From NCBI RefSeq assembly GCF_963678635.1, contig NC_087070.1:51194514-51258513 (forward strand): a DNA stretch of 64,000 nucleotides, in the 5' to 3' direction. Origin of the DNA: Symsagittifera roscoffensis (Eukaryota > Xenacoelomorpha > Acoela > Convolutidae). Shown one piece after another: positions 1-10,330 of the stretch. Both the position numbers and the translations under genes were made by a program. The first letter of the stretch is position 1. Each line of letters opens with the position of its first letter. The notes below the pieces were generated by a model. The model ran no database searches, was not told where the DNA came from, and was given only the letters and a program-made list of their open reading frames with translations.

Positions 1-305
1 TAAATATCTCTTATTAATTTACGAATTTGGATTCAATTATTTTCGTTTTGAGATTAGCGAGCATAATACATACGATGCCTAAAAAAACTGTTACTAGTTA
101 TAAAATAAGAAACAAGTACAGTTATGAGTAGTTTCATAAAAGCAAAAGAATAAATAAGCATCTACAAAGTGATAAACGTATTCGACCTTGAGAAAGAAGA
201 TGCGCACTGAGCAAAATTAACTTAGACAAAAAAGAGAGCAAGTTAATTTTTTTTGAATCAGTTTGCTAAGCTAGATGGTTATCTTTTGTTAGAGAATAAC
301 ATGAT
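1..305. other. AT-rich DNA, no gene seen
   Basis: AT-rich sequence with homopolymer runs. No open frame with coding character and no recognisable repeat boundary. Confidence 0.5.
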
Positions 306-568
306 TCAGCAAAAAGTTAAGCAGTCTTGTGCAATATCTTAGAGACTTATACTTGCTTGGTAGTGCCGTCTGTGCAAAAAAATATTCGAAAAATTTTTGT
401 TGATCTTGTTTTTTTAATGCGCCGAGAAACTAGTGTTTTTTTTTAGAAACTTTCTATTTCTATCTAGCGTTTTTTTTTAAGTTTAACTTAAAACGGTTCT
501 TGTCAATTTCAATGATCAATCGACTAAATACGAAAATATAAGAATATAACCATACAAGTTACTCTCAA
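306..568 (+). repeat. Direct repeat copy 1 (unclassified)
   Basis: This block shares an ordered series of motifs with 1061-1332: a TTCAGCAAAAA start, TTAGAGACTTATA, TCTGTGCAAAAAAA, CTATCTAGCG and a CAAGTTACTC end. The copies are clearly homologous but diverged, with small indels. They lie about 755 bp apart in the same orientation, which resembles the two terminal repeats of a very short LTR-type (TRIM-like) element. That reading is inference: no polypurine tract or target duplication was identified. Confidence 0.5.
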
Positions 569-575
569 CCGGGTC

Positions 576-1060
576 TCTTCATTATGGTCTTTCTTTCGAT
601 TGATGGCGCTGAATGCGTCCATTTTTTTTTAAAAAAAGAGCTGCATGAGCCGTTTTTAGCAAAAGGAACTGAATGGCTCCACCGTTCAATGAACCTATCT
701 CATTTCAAATCCTTGTTTCAGTTTAATTAAACCATAACAAACAGCAACCCTAATGATTGGTAGAAGAGAGGTGGTACAGAATTCTTGGTTACCCAACGAG
801 TTTGTTCGAAACCCTCGAGAAAAAAATATTTTGTACAAATGGGGCTGGATAAGCTCACTGATTGGTCTTTGGTTTTCCGTGGAAGTGAATGAATCAGCCC
901 AATTTTCTAAACAATGGGCTCCTAATTGGGCGCCACTGGGTTCAATTTTTCTGTGATAACTAGGGGCAAATCGTACCAAAAATTGGGATCGCTAGGCCGG
1001 GCTCTTTTTCCCTCGGACATCTTTCAACCATGTTCTAACTACTACAAAGATAATAAGAGG
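576..1060. other. Spacer between the direct repeats
   Basis: No gene recognised. Overlapping short frames on both strands have no family resemblance and no codon bias. A GGCGCCACTGGG stretch near 929-940 is the only compositional feature that stands out. Confidence 0.4.
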
Positions 1061-1332
1061 TTCAGCAAAAAAAAAATAGGCAACTTTGTGCACAACATTA
1101 GAGACTTATAAATACACGATGGTGCCCTCTGTGCAAAAAAAAAAATTTAGTTAAGATTGGTTGGTTTTGTTGTCGCGAAGTTATTTTTTGGGAAAAAAAG
1201 TTCGTTGCGGTCGTTTATTTTTCTATCTAGCGTAATTTTTTCCAGTTGACATGAAAAGTTGTGGTGAACTTTTTCTAGGGTTCAACCGGCCAACACCGAT
1301 AAATAGGTTATGCCTATCCAAGTTACTCCCAA
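1061..1332 (+). repeat. Direct repeat copy 2 (unclassified)
   Basis: Partner of 306-568. It is followed immediately by TGGCGCCTGCC. A TGG start right after a terminal repeat is what a tRNA primer-binding site would look like, but no tRNA match can be confirmed here. Confidence 0.5.
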
Positions 1333-1880
1333 GTGGCGCCTGCCAATAGGTTTGTAGCCTTATGGTGACAATTTGAGTCGGCGCTAGAAAAAAAGTATGT
1401 GTATGAATAAAATATGTTCTGTAGTGTGATCGATTTGGAAACAAGATTTTAATTATTTTTATCTCTTAAGCGTTTCTTAAGTAAATTTGAAACTGCGGCC
1501 AATTTAATTGTGTATCGAGAACGTATTTTTGATGTTATTTGATAAAAAATCTAACTAATCTTAGACGAAGACTAAGAATGTTTAGAGGTGGTTCCTGGAT
1601 ATAACTTCGGGATATAAAAACTCTATTTTATAACTTATTCAAAACTTTGATTCCTTCGAGTTCCTCAAGCTCCTTGAAAGCTAGAAATCGCTAATTGCAA
1701 CCAAAAATTAATTGATCCACGGCGTCAACTTTGGACATTGTTTAGGAGTATCAAAAGCATTTCTGCTGCAACAGAACAAAACGTTTCCTATTTGAGCGCT
1801 GAAATGATCAACCAAGGCGGCAAAGATCAAGTTTTAAATTAAAATTATGGAAAAATCGACGAGTATTTGAAGCTAGAAGC
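1333..1880. other. No gene seen
   Basis: AT-rich sequence between the direct-repeat pair and the first hAT MITE. No coding signal or repeat was recognised. Confidence 0.5.
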
Positions 1881-1888
1881 ATCAAAAT

Positions 1889-2314
1889 CAGGGGCGGATT
1901 TAGGGGGGGGCGGGGGGGGGGCGGACGCCCCCCCCCTCAGGGATTCGACCCCCTGCCGACCCAAAGGGTCCCCCTTTGATACTTTTTCAGAAATCCATTT
2001 TTGGCCGACCGACCCTAAAATTTTTCTAAAGGCGCCTTTGGCGCCAATATATACTAACTTTGAGGGGGAGCGCGCGCCAAAAAAACGCGATTTTTTTGTC
2101 AAAATTTTTCAAAAATTTTTCAAAAATTGCCCAAAAACGGCTGTTTTGACTGTTTTTTCAAAAATTTGCCTGCGGCGCAGAAAATTTAGCCAAAGTACGG
2201 GCGAAACACTGCTTTGGGAGAGCTCGCAAAATCAATTTGGTCGACCTAAAAAAAAAAAAAAGGTCGTCAAAATCCGCCCCCCCCCCCCTCGAGAAAATCC
2301 TAGATCCGCCCCTG
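1889..2314 (+). mobile_element. hAT-type MITE, copy 1
   Basis: The ends are inverted repeats: CAGGGGCGGATTTAGG on the left and the complement of CAGGGGCGGATCTAGG on the right (15 of 16 match). The element is flanked by a perfect 8-bp direct repeat, ATCAAAAT, at 1881-1888 and 2315-2322. Eight-bp target duplications with CAGNG-type termini are the hAT superfamily signature. At 426 bp with no transposase it is non-autonomous. The interior contains a G9/C9 tract, a GGATTCGACC stretch resembling a tRNA B-box in reverse, and CTGCGGCGCAG. Frames crossing it are not genes. Confidence 0.85.
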
Positions 2315-2527
2315 ATCAAAATATTCCTTAAACTTTAGTAACCCGGCTAAATTGCTCTCTTCTGCAAGTTTGAACCTTATTTGTTTTGAACTAAATAGCT
2401 GAAATGATTTCACGTCAACAAATTTAAGTAAAATTGATCAAACTAAACTCGTACAACTTGATGTAGGAAGTAACTATCAAGCAATTCATTTACTAAAAAA
2501 AACAGACTAAAAATTTTTAATGGAAGC

Positions 2528-2945
2528 CAGAGGCGGATAAGAGAATTTTCTCTAGGGGGAGGGGAGCATGGTGGCCGATTTTTAAAAGATCGAAATTTTG
2601 TTGAATCTTTTTCAAATTTTTTAGGTCGAGCATATTACTTACCGGCTCTAACAAATCACTAAAAAACCCTGTTTTTACTAACCTTTCTGCGCCGCAGGCA
2701 ATTAAGAAAAACAAGCCAAAAAATGCGTTTTAGGCAGTTTTTGGAAAATTTTGAACAAAAATTCACGTTTTTTCGGCGCCAATCTTTTATCAAAACTAGA
2801 ATACACTAGAGCCAAAAGCGCATTCATATCTTTTAAGGGTCATTCAGCCAAAACGGATATCTCAAAGTAGTAGAAACGGGACCCTTTGGTTCGGTAGAGA
2901 GTCGAATCCCTGGAGGGAGGGCGTCTGCTCCTAAATCCGCTTCTG
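2528..2945 (-). mobile_element. hAT-type MITE, copy 2 (inverted)
   Basis: Same family as 1889-2314 in the opposite orientation. Termini are CAGAGGCGGAT and the complement of CAGAAGCGGATTTAG. The flanking 8-mers are ATGGAAGC (2520-2527) and ATGGTAGC (2946-2953), a 7 of 8 match, so the target duplication is still visible. The interior shares TCTGCGCCGCAGGCA, the GTCGAATCCCTGG B-box-like stretch and GGACCCTTTGG with copy 1. It is more diverged and therefore older. Confidence 0.8.
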
Positions 2946-2953
2946 ATGGTAGC

Positions 2954-3511
2954 TATAACCAAAGTGAGGTCTGTCCAATTCAGATATTTTAGTTTGCCCG
3001 GCATTGCCAAAAAATTTTTGTTAATTAGAAAAATTCTGCAAGTTTTGCATGCGCTTTTTTGCACTATATTATATGCTACTTCAGTATTCTTGACTATAAG
3101 GACGGCCGTTTTAACAGTCGGGAAACACTCAAATTATTTCAAGAAAGTTCAAAATTTCCAGAATAATCGAGCATTCAGACACTTTTTCCAATAATTCAAC
3201 ATTTATTCGTCATCAATTTTTCACTCTTTCAGCATCTTAGAATATAAGCGTTTGAACAAATTCTCATCAATCAAAACGTTTTTTTTGAAAAACTTAAATT
3301 ATCATTTTATTGCAAAAAAAAGAGGCTGAACCAACCAATTTCATCAACTACTGACAACAGATATATTCTATGCAAAAACCGAAATTAGACTTTATTTAGT
3401 TCAAGTTTTAGATCATTAGGTTAAAAGGTTTTCTTATTTTCAAAGTGATTTTTTTTGTGGTAAAAACCAAATCCCAAGAAACTATATATTACTTGTGGAA
3501 CGTACGTATAG
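2954..3511. other. No gene seen
   Basis: AT-rich sequence between the MITE pair and the BEL/Pao relic. Short frames here show no family resemblance. Confidence 0.5.
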
Positions 3512-4450
3512 TTAGCACGCGCTAACATCCTCTGTCCCCAAATAAGGAAGCAAGGGTGTGAGTTTCACTATTGGACGGCTGTGGTCGCCGGCTGCCGATA
3601 TTTTACGGCGGATTGCGCCGTTCGGTGGTTACCGTAGTTCCTTGACTTGACTCGCGCTAAAGGGTAATGGTCTCTTAGACTATCGTCCTCAATGTCTCCA
3701 ATTTTCAAGTTTAACTATTGAGAAAAACATTTTGATCAGGTGTTAAGCTACGGTAGGTACTAACGGAGCCAATGAGTCCAGATGGCCTTTGCTTTCGAAG
3801 GTTGACATTTTCTTTGAAACCTCGTTAGCTACTTGCGCGGTGTACAAGCAAGTAATTTGGAGTCAAAGCTTTGAGATTGGACGGATTTGAGCGGTCTGTT
3901 GTTTAGAGACTGCTCAACTAAACTGAACGTGGGTATAAGGACTTCTTCAGTGAGTTTTCTTTGCAAAAAAGACATAGAAATGATTGTGGGTGCTCTGAAC
4001 GAGCAAGTGATTTGGAGTCAAAGCTTTGAGATTGTACGGATTTGAGCGGTCTGTTGTTTAGAGACTGCTCAACTAAACTAAACGTGGGTATGAGGACTTC
4101 CTCAGTGAGTTTTCCTTTGCGAGAAAGACATAGAAATGCTGTTGTTGCTCCGAACAATCCTTTCACCCTCACTTCTCAGAATTGGATGAAGACCACCGGG
4201 TGGGTTGAGTCTCCAGGTGAAGTTTTTTTGAGCAATCAGATCGAGTGCATGACAATTTCAGTTCTCGATGCCCGAAATCAGCTCTTTTGCCAAAACAACG
4301 ATATTTGTACCACTGTCGGACCAGACGACGGAAGGCGTTCCTTCATGGTTTCCTTACATAGAACGGACCGAATTAATTTACTTCACGGTTCACGAATGGC
4401 GATTGTTGCTAAACCAGTCGCTAGAGCGGAAGATCAGCAATCATTGGCAT
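3512..4450 (-). pseudogene. BEL/Pao integrase, C-terminal part
   Basis: Degenerate integrase core and tail. Readable pieces are VVWSDSGTN (second catalytic aspartate context), WRLNPP, LTEEVLIPTFSLVEQSLNN and the C-terminal RPIVKLTPL. These match the arrangement known for BEL/Pao integrases. Stops and frameshifts separate the pieces. A 155-bp tandem duplication (3847-4001 and 4002-4156) repeats the VEQSLNNRPL segment and further disrupts the frame. The plus-strand open frame at 4042-4452 is antisense to this and is not a gene. Confidence 0.75.
3847..4156. repeat. 155-bp tandem duplication in the integrase relic
   Basis: Two copies beginning AGCAAGTRATTTGGAGTC lie exactly 155 bp apart. They differ at roughly ten positions. 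The duplication occurred inside the left BEL/Pao copy only; the right copy has a single unit. Confidence 0.8.
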
Positions 4451-5109
4451 AACTATACTTGCTTTTCGTTTCGGCATACCGCGTAATGGTGTTGTATTCA
4501 ATATACTCAAGTGCAACAAACTCTAGCTGAATAACAGAAAACAGATACTCTTGTTGATGATTTTTTTTTTGGTAATTAAATTCTTTCAACATCTATACGA
4601 GTAGATGTTGACTCTATAAATTGAACGATTGCTTGATGTTAAATTCAGCGGCGGAGAGACAGCGATTGCAACAAGTGGACTATACCAAAACACCGATCGC
4701 AAAAAAACTATTTGGCTAGACCTCTCAACTCTCAATGGACTGTTTATTTTGAAGTGCGTTGACTACAATGGGGAAAGAATTTGAGTGAACCAAAATTAAT
4801 TGCTTTTGCTGAGCCAATTGTAGCATAGATGAATTGGTTATTAAATTGGAATTGCGATTTTAAAGGCGATGAGTTGATAATCTCAGTATGAATACAGGCA
4901 CCTTGCTCGTATAATTCAAGCATAGCAGTACAATGATGCTACCAGTCGACAGGTATGGAGTTTCTGTTTGATTGTCACTTATTTTTCTATATCAAGTCTC
5001 AGTCGACTCGGCCGGGGGTCTGGTTGCAATTCAGGATGGGAATTTTATAGAGTTTTCATTGGCGCTACTATAGCTTTCTCTAAATCAGAAGCAATTTTGG
5101 CTTCATCTG

Positions 5110-5430
5110 GGACAATGGAGCAACCACTCAGCAAAAAAAATTAGCAGCAAACAGCCTGAAGTTTTTCACCAGTCATATGCAGCTCAGAGTGGTGAACCAG
5201 GGTTGACCAAATTGAGCTGTAGAAATTACTAGACGGCAGTGTACTGTGATCTGGTATGCCATCCTATGCACATTTCTTGAAGCTTGTCTGGCAATTGCTC
5301 AGCCCAGTGCTTACCAAAAAGACGCCAAATATCTTTTAGTAGAAACCGGGTACGGTAGAACTGAACCAATTGGATAAAAAAAACCGAGGAGACATAAATT
5401 AGGACGGTGTGGTGCGTAATTGGTTTCGTT
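5110..5430 (-). pseudogene. BEL/Pao RT-RNase H linker relic
   Basis: This block pairs with 9280-9610 as an inverted repeat. The plus-strand right copy reads LSYVSSVFNTFGPV and later a SELHMFG stretch. These correspond to the BEL/Pao SLVSSVFDPLG and ELHVFGDAS landmarks between RT and RNase H. Both copies carry stops. Confidence 0.65.
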
Positions 5431-5502
5431 ATACCTTTCAGGCCACGATTTACGTTTAAGATACCATTTTGTGCGGCACTTCAGTTTCCGTCTAGTTTGT
5501 AT

Positions 5503-5691
5503 CTAGTTTGTATGTTTCGGTTTACTGGAGAGCAAAATTTGCAGAACAGGGGAATCTCGAAGACCGAAGATGTAAAAAGCGTATTGAAATACGTTTACCT
5601 CAGTAGAAAAACTTGTTGAAAACGTTTCATCTCTCCACAAAAAACATAATAATGGCTGGCCAGTTGGAATAATCCCAACTTGAAGAAACAC
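5503..5691 (-). pseudogene. BEL/Pao reverse transcriptase fragment
   Basis: A 62-residue open piece contains MFLQVGI, LLCFLWRDE, VFQYAFYIFGLRDSP. This matches the BEL/Pao RT pattern of FxQV, RFLWR and the HxFGxxSSP block downstream of the first catalytic aspartate. It is present only in the left inverted copy. No intact catalytic core remains. Confidence 0.75.
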
Positions 5692-6807
5692 TCCTTCAAT
5701 ATCTGTTAATTTTGCGTGCTTAAGCTGCTTGAACAGGAAAAAAAAACATTCACATTCAATAAGTTCGCATCAGATCCAAAACTGACTGGTTCAAGAAGAC
5801 ACCATGAAGTCTCGACTCACTGTTAAAACGCGGTTCCTTTTTCCAGATTTAATCTGTGTTGACCACTGAATGATGGCGTAAATACCACTCGAGGGCGGCA
5901 GACGTGTTCAGATCATTAAGTGTAAAAGAAATCATGTATTCCAATTCAAAATATTTCTAAATAGTTTTACCGTAGAGATTTTTCAGGTTAGGACTCTTTT
6001 CGGAACTTTTTTCTCAAGGTTAAAGCTGAGCGAATGCGGAGTAGTGTATTTTCTGCAACTTGGTTCCCTTATCAACTAAAAGCTTACCAACGATTAACAG
6101 TAAGCAAAATTGTCAATTCCAGCGTTTTTAGAGCTTGTTCTACAGATGCCGATTGCAGATCGACGGGTTCATATTTACCGTAGGACTCAATCTCATGCCA
6201 ATTTTGTTGATTTAATCTAATAAATTACAGTTAACACTACATAAAAAACCAATCCTAAAGATGATGGCAAAGAACCACAGAGAACCCAAGCGTTAAATAA
6301 GCGTACAGCACCAGGAGAAATGTGGCCTTCACCACTGCGATTTTCTCACAAAAATAGTCTGAACTCAATTTCACTTCAGGTATTAGGTACGTTAGGGAAG
6401 TCAATTTATCTGAATGGGGTTAATTTTTAAGCTTCACTTACATTGATGATATCAGATCCTGAGTGTGAGTCAATTTTCACAAAAACGGTCAGTAGAAATT
6501 TTATGTATCGGGTTCATCAAAACCCGCAAAAAAATAAATCCACTCCTTAAGTCATTAAAACTTGTTGTTAGTTTTTTCGCTGATGGTGAGGTTCAATTTT
6601 CCAGCGGAATCAATAATAGTTTCATCAAGTTGCGGACACCCATGAGAGACTGCCGGATCACAAAGTAGAAGATTATTAGTGCTGCTTGTGTAATTCAACA
6701 TTTTTTAGCAGACCTTTAACACAGAGAACAGACGTGGCTCAACTAGTTTTAAGACCTTCTTCCTCAAGACTAGCGGAGTGCAAATAGGTTTACAATCAGC
6801 TGGTTAT

Positions 6808-7194
6808 TTAATTGAATATTTTGCTGGGTAAACACTTTCGGCTCTGTGAAGGAGAAGGTTGTGAGTGCCGATTACTGCACTTTCTAGAATTGGGACATTT
6901 TTGAAAACAATTGGTTGATATCAGGCAAGAATCGCATATCTTCTCTCGGCTGCAGTTTTTGATCTTCACTTGGAAGTTCTCTTTTTGAGGACGCTTTAGA
7001 ACCGAACGGCAAGTTGCCGTTGCAAACGTTACAGGGTTTTTTTTTTGGGAGAGTTTTTGGTCATTCACTTTAGAAGTAGATGAAAAATCTTCTGTGGCAA
7101 TTTCAGAGGAAACATTATTGGCTTGTTTTTCTCCATTTCTGGTCTTTGGAGTCTTTGCTTCCATGCGTTCACGCTTCTCTTCTTTTTCCACCAA
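6808..7194 (-). pseudogene. BEL/Pao Gag C-terminus with zinc-knuckle segment
   Basis: A 128-residue open piece. The N-terminal half is Lys/Glu-rich and the C-terminal half has a Cys cluster: CDSC, CFQKCPNSRKC and nearby His. BEL/Pao Gag proteins carry two adjacent zinc knuckles with a CPS/KC middle, so this is best read as their decayed remnant. The Lys-rich part has an inverted counterpart at 9037-9276. Confidence 0.65.
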
Positions 7195-7335
7195 TCAATC
7201 TTTGAAACCGAGCAAAGATGGTTGGTAAAAATACTCTCCTTTTTTTTGAAGAGCCCATGATTTCTTCATCAGGGGTTACAGTTTACCTAGTGCTTGGTTG
7301 AGAAAAAAAACATCTTCAAAAACTTGGGTTTTCAA

Positions 7336-7480
7336 TGCATTTTTATACAATAAGCCAGAATATGGAAAATCAGCAACAGCTTTTCAATGCAATTTTTCAA
7401 TGCATTTCAATGCATTTTTTCAATGCATTTCAATGCATTTTTATACAATAAGCCAGAATACGGAAAATCAGCAACAACTT
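7336..7480. repeat. 98-bp imperfect tandem repeat
   Basis: TGCATTTTTATACAATAAGC begins at 7336 and again at 7434, with short TTTCAATGCAT units in between. It lies in the Gag-coding part of the left BEL/Pao relic. Confidence 0.75.
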
Positions 7481-7615
7481 TTTTGGCTTTCCAGTGGCAA
7501 GAGTTTTCCAAGATGTCAGCTTCATTTCTTCTTTCAAATGGGCGGAGTCGAAACTGCTCACAATTTGGCGAAACTTTTTTTGCCAATTTAGAGAATCACC
7601 GTTGTACTGAAACAA
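7430..7615 (-). pseudogene. BEL/Pao Gag (DUF1759-like) fragment
   Basis: The piece reads FQYNGDSLNWQKKFRQIVSS followed by HLKEEMKLTSWKTLATGK. This follows the DUF1759 pattern of BEL/Pao Gag (F-x-GD-x-L-x-W ... F ... K-x-x-L-x-x-L-x-G). It is decayed and continues past the tandem repeat. The inverted counterpart lies near 8590-8780. Confidence 0.7.
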
Positions 7616-7710
7616 TTTTCATTCTAGTAACTGACTTCAACAATTTATTGTAATAACCTCTTCACCGGTTATAGGTCTTCACCGGTTATAGATTTAGTTG
7701 CTCATTTTGC

Positions 7711-8510
7711 GGATAGGGCAATTGTTTTGATAAAGGTGATTCATAGTGTTGACGTTACAATAAAAGTAATCCTTATCTCGGGGACCGAGAAAACGGTTGA
7801 GCAGTGTGTCAGTGTAATCATACTCCGGCTGTTGGAAGACAACTGCACTACTGGTTATTGAAAAACTCAATTTGGAACGTTCAAATATCGGGTTAGGGGC
7901 ATGTGATTTCTTTTTTTTTCGACGGATGAGCTGGATTTAGACCCTGGGTACTTTGCGTGGTTTGACAAAAAATTTCACCGGTCAGAAAGATAAATTAGAA
8001 CTAAGTTAACGCTGACAGGTTGGGAGCTAGCAGCACTTGATGACGGATGGGTTTTTGTGCAGACTGAAATTCTTCGGTAGTTTTTCACTTATTTTTATTT
8101 CCTTTGACTCCCGAAAATAATTTTCTTGGCCAAGTCTAATTAGTTTGACTTCCCTTTCATGTCTTCAACAATTGAATTTTCAGTTAAAGTGGCTTCAATT
8201 ATTTCAACTTCAAGTAATTTTTATAGGCGATTTTTATCCTCACATGGCAATGTTTCGACTTTTAGCTCTCGACTTCTTTGGCTAGAAGTCATTGACGCAA
8301 ATAAGTACTTTGAAAAGTCGACATGACATTTGTGTGATGTTGTTGCAGAGCTCTGCAACTTATAACTTGTAAAGTGGCCTAAGCTCTGTAGGGCGTCAAG
8401 CTGTTGCCGGGTTCTATTAGGATTTTCATCGTTTTGAATTTATAAAAGCTCTAGCCAAAGCTAAGTTACAGCTTTTGCGGTGGTAAGAATCTTTTTTACA
8501 GAAAAAAATC
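7711..8510. other. Loop between the two inverted BEL/Pao copies
   Basis: About 800 bp without an inverted partner, between the facing 5' portions of the two relics. It may hold remnants of their 5' leaders or LTRs, but no terminal repeat could be recognised. A perfect 18-bp palindrome, GTTGCAGAGCTCTGCAAC, sits at 8343-8360. Confidence 0.5.
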
Positions 8511-10200
8511 ACCCAATCCGCAAAATAAACAACAAAAATCTCTAACCGGTGAAGGCCTTTCTGAGGTTATCACTATAAACCGTTTGTATCCATTACTAGA
8601 ATGGAAATTGTTTCAGTACAACGGTTGTCCCGGTTGTCCTCTAAATTGGCAAGATTAGTTTTGTCAATTTGTGAGCGTATTCGACTCCGCCCTTTTGAAA
8701 GAAGAAATCAAGCTGACATCCTTGAAAGATCTCGCAAATGGAAAGAACAAAAATGCTGTCGCTGATTTTCCGCATCTGCTTTATTGTACATGAATGCATC
8801 GAAAATTTTTATTTGCAAATTGTGACAGCGACAAACTGTAAATTACACTCATCTTGAAAAACTTAATCGTTACTTCTTTCAAGATGCATAATTCCGACAA
8901 CTTTAAATATTTCGCATCTTCGATCTCAAATATCGTTGGTGTATTGATTGATGTCAGTATCCTATACCCAGAAATTTGAAGCTGTTGTTTTGCTCAACCA
9001 AGCACTAGGTAAGCTGTAACCCAACATGAAGGAATCATGGGCTCTTCAACGAGGAGAAGGCGTCTATTTTTTTACAAACAACCTTTGCTCCATTTCAAAG
9101 ACTGGTCCGCAGAAAATAAAGAGAAGCTTGAACGCATGAAGCAAATGTTCCGAAAAACAAAAAACCGAAGAAACCAAACCAATATAGGTTCCTCTGAAAT
9201 TGGTTGCGAAATTTTGTCAATTACTTACAGAGTGACTGAAAAAAAAACACTCTTAAACTTAAAACACTTAATTTAACGAAACCAATTACCCACCGCACCT
9301 TACCAACCTTAAGTTATGTCTCGTCGGTTTTTAACACATTCGGTCCAGTTTTGTTGTACACGGCTTCTACTGAAAGATATTTTGCATCATTCTGGCCACC
9401 ACTGGGATGAGGCGAGCAAATGTCAGGCGAGCTTCCAGAAATGTCCATAGTATGACATACCAGTTCACATTACTCGGACGTCTAGTGTTTTTCACAACTT
9501 GTGAAATGTGGTCAACCCTGGTTCATCACTCTGAGCTGCATATGTTTGGTGAAAAACTTCAGGGTGTTTGTTGCAAGCTTTTTTTTCTGTGTGGTCGGGT
9601 CGCCCCATTGTCACAAATGAAGCCAATTTTGCTTTTGGAAAAACTAGAGTAGCGTCGATTCCCAGCTTGAATTGCAAGCAGACTTCTGGGCGAGTCGACT
9701 GAGACTTGAAACTGAGAAACAAGTGACAATCAAACGATAACCTAAAACCTGTTGACTGGTAGCAACTGTTTACTGGTATGCCGAAACGAAAAGCAAAGAT
9801 AGTTATGCCAATGATTGCTGAACTTCTGCTCTAGCGACTGGGTTACCACTAACCGCACTTCGAGAACTGCAAAAAAAATCGGTCATTTCACTAAGGAATC
9901 AATGAAGGAACGACTTCCGTCATCTGGTCCGACAGTGGTACAAGTTTGCTTGTTTTGGCAAAAAAGCTGATTTCGGGTATCGAGAACTGAAAACGTCATG
10001 CACCCGTACTGTTTGCTCAAAAAAACCTAATCTGGAAACTCAACCCACCCAGTGCTCCTCACCTGAGAAGTGAGGGCGAAAGGAATGTTCGGAGCACCAA
10101 CAGCATTTCTATGTCTTTCTCGCAAAAGAAAACTCACTGAGGAAGTCCTCATACCCACTTTCTCTTTAGTTGAGCAGTCTCTAAACAACTGACCGCTTAT
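8511..10200 (+). mobile_element. BEL/Pao retrotransposon relic, right copy (inverted)
   Basis: Plus-strand relic that mirrors 3.9-7.7 kb. Pairing runs 8511-8780 with 7.4-7.7 kb, 8994-9276 with 7.0-7.3 kb, 9280-9610 with 5.1-5.4 kb, and 9700-10190 with 4.0-5.0 kb. Relative to the left copy it has lost about 1.5 kb covering RT. Integrase landmarks IWSDSGT, WKLNPPSAPH and LTEEVLIPTFSLVEQSLNN are readable. It stops within the integrase tail, so the C-terminal KL motif is absent. Confidence 0.8.
9880..10190 (+). pseudogene. BEL/Pao integrase fragment, right copy
   Basis: Readable in separate frames: SVIWSDSGTS (catalytic aspartate context), WKLNPPSAPHL (the motif just before the catalytic glutamate region of BEL/Pao integrases), then LTEEVLIPTFSLVEQSLNN followed by a stop. 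Frameshifts and stops show it is dead. Confidence 0.75.
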
Positions 10201-10330
10201 ATCCGTATACACACATCCGAACAATCTCGATGTTTCAACCCAGCTGGTTTTGTTAACACTGTCTGTTTTGTTAAAACTGTCACCGAACAATGTCGAAGCT
10301 GGTTTTGTTAACACTGACTGCTTTGTCTGC
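10191..10330. repeat. Short tandem repeat at the relic border
   Basis: The units CCGAACAATCTCGA and CCGAACAATGTCGA are each followed by GCTGGTTTTGTTAACACTG. Between them sits a CTGTTTTGTTAAAACTGTCA variant. They mark the outer border of the right BEL/Pao relic. Confidence 0.65.

Larger units (their letters stand above)
3512..7710 (-). mobile_element. BEL/Pao LTR retrotransposon relic, left copy
   Basis: Minus-strand fragments follow the order of a BEL/Pao polyprotein from about 7.6 kb downward. They are a DUF1759-like Gag stretch, a Cys-rich zinc-knuckle segment, RT, RNase H, integrase with SDSGTN, then LTEEVL and VEQSLNNRPL, and finally RPIVKLTPLLPYLG, the usual BEL/Pao C-terminal KL motif, ending at a stop at 3512-3514. 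The frame is broken many times. No LTR was identified. The copy has an inverted partner at 8.5-10.2 kb, and the segment of about 5.5-7.0 kb is missing from that partner. Confidence 0.8.

Noticed and set aside
695..979. 94-codon minus-strand frame and overlapping plus-strand frames
   Set aside because: No family resemblance or splice support; lies between diverged direct repeats, with frames on both strands equally open.
1867..2331. 154-codon plus-strand open frame
   Set aside because: It spans the hAT MITE including both terminal repeats and poly-G/poly-C tracts; the Gly- and Pro-rich product is an artefact.
4042..4452. 136-codon plus-strand open frame conserved in the inverted arm
   Set aside because: The opposite strand reads as BEL/Pao integrase, which explains the conservation; this frame is antisense.
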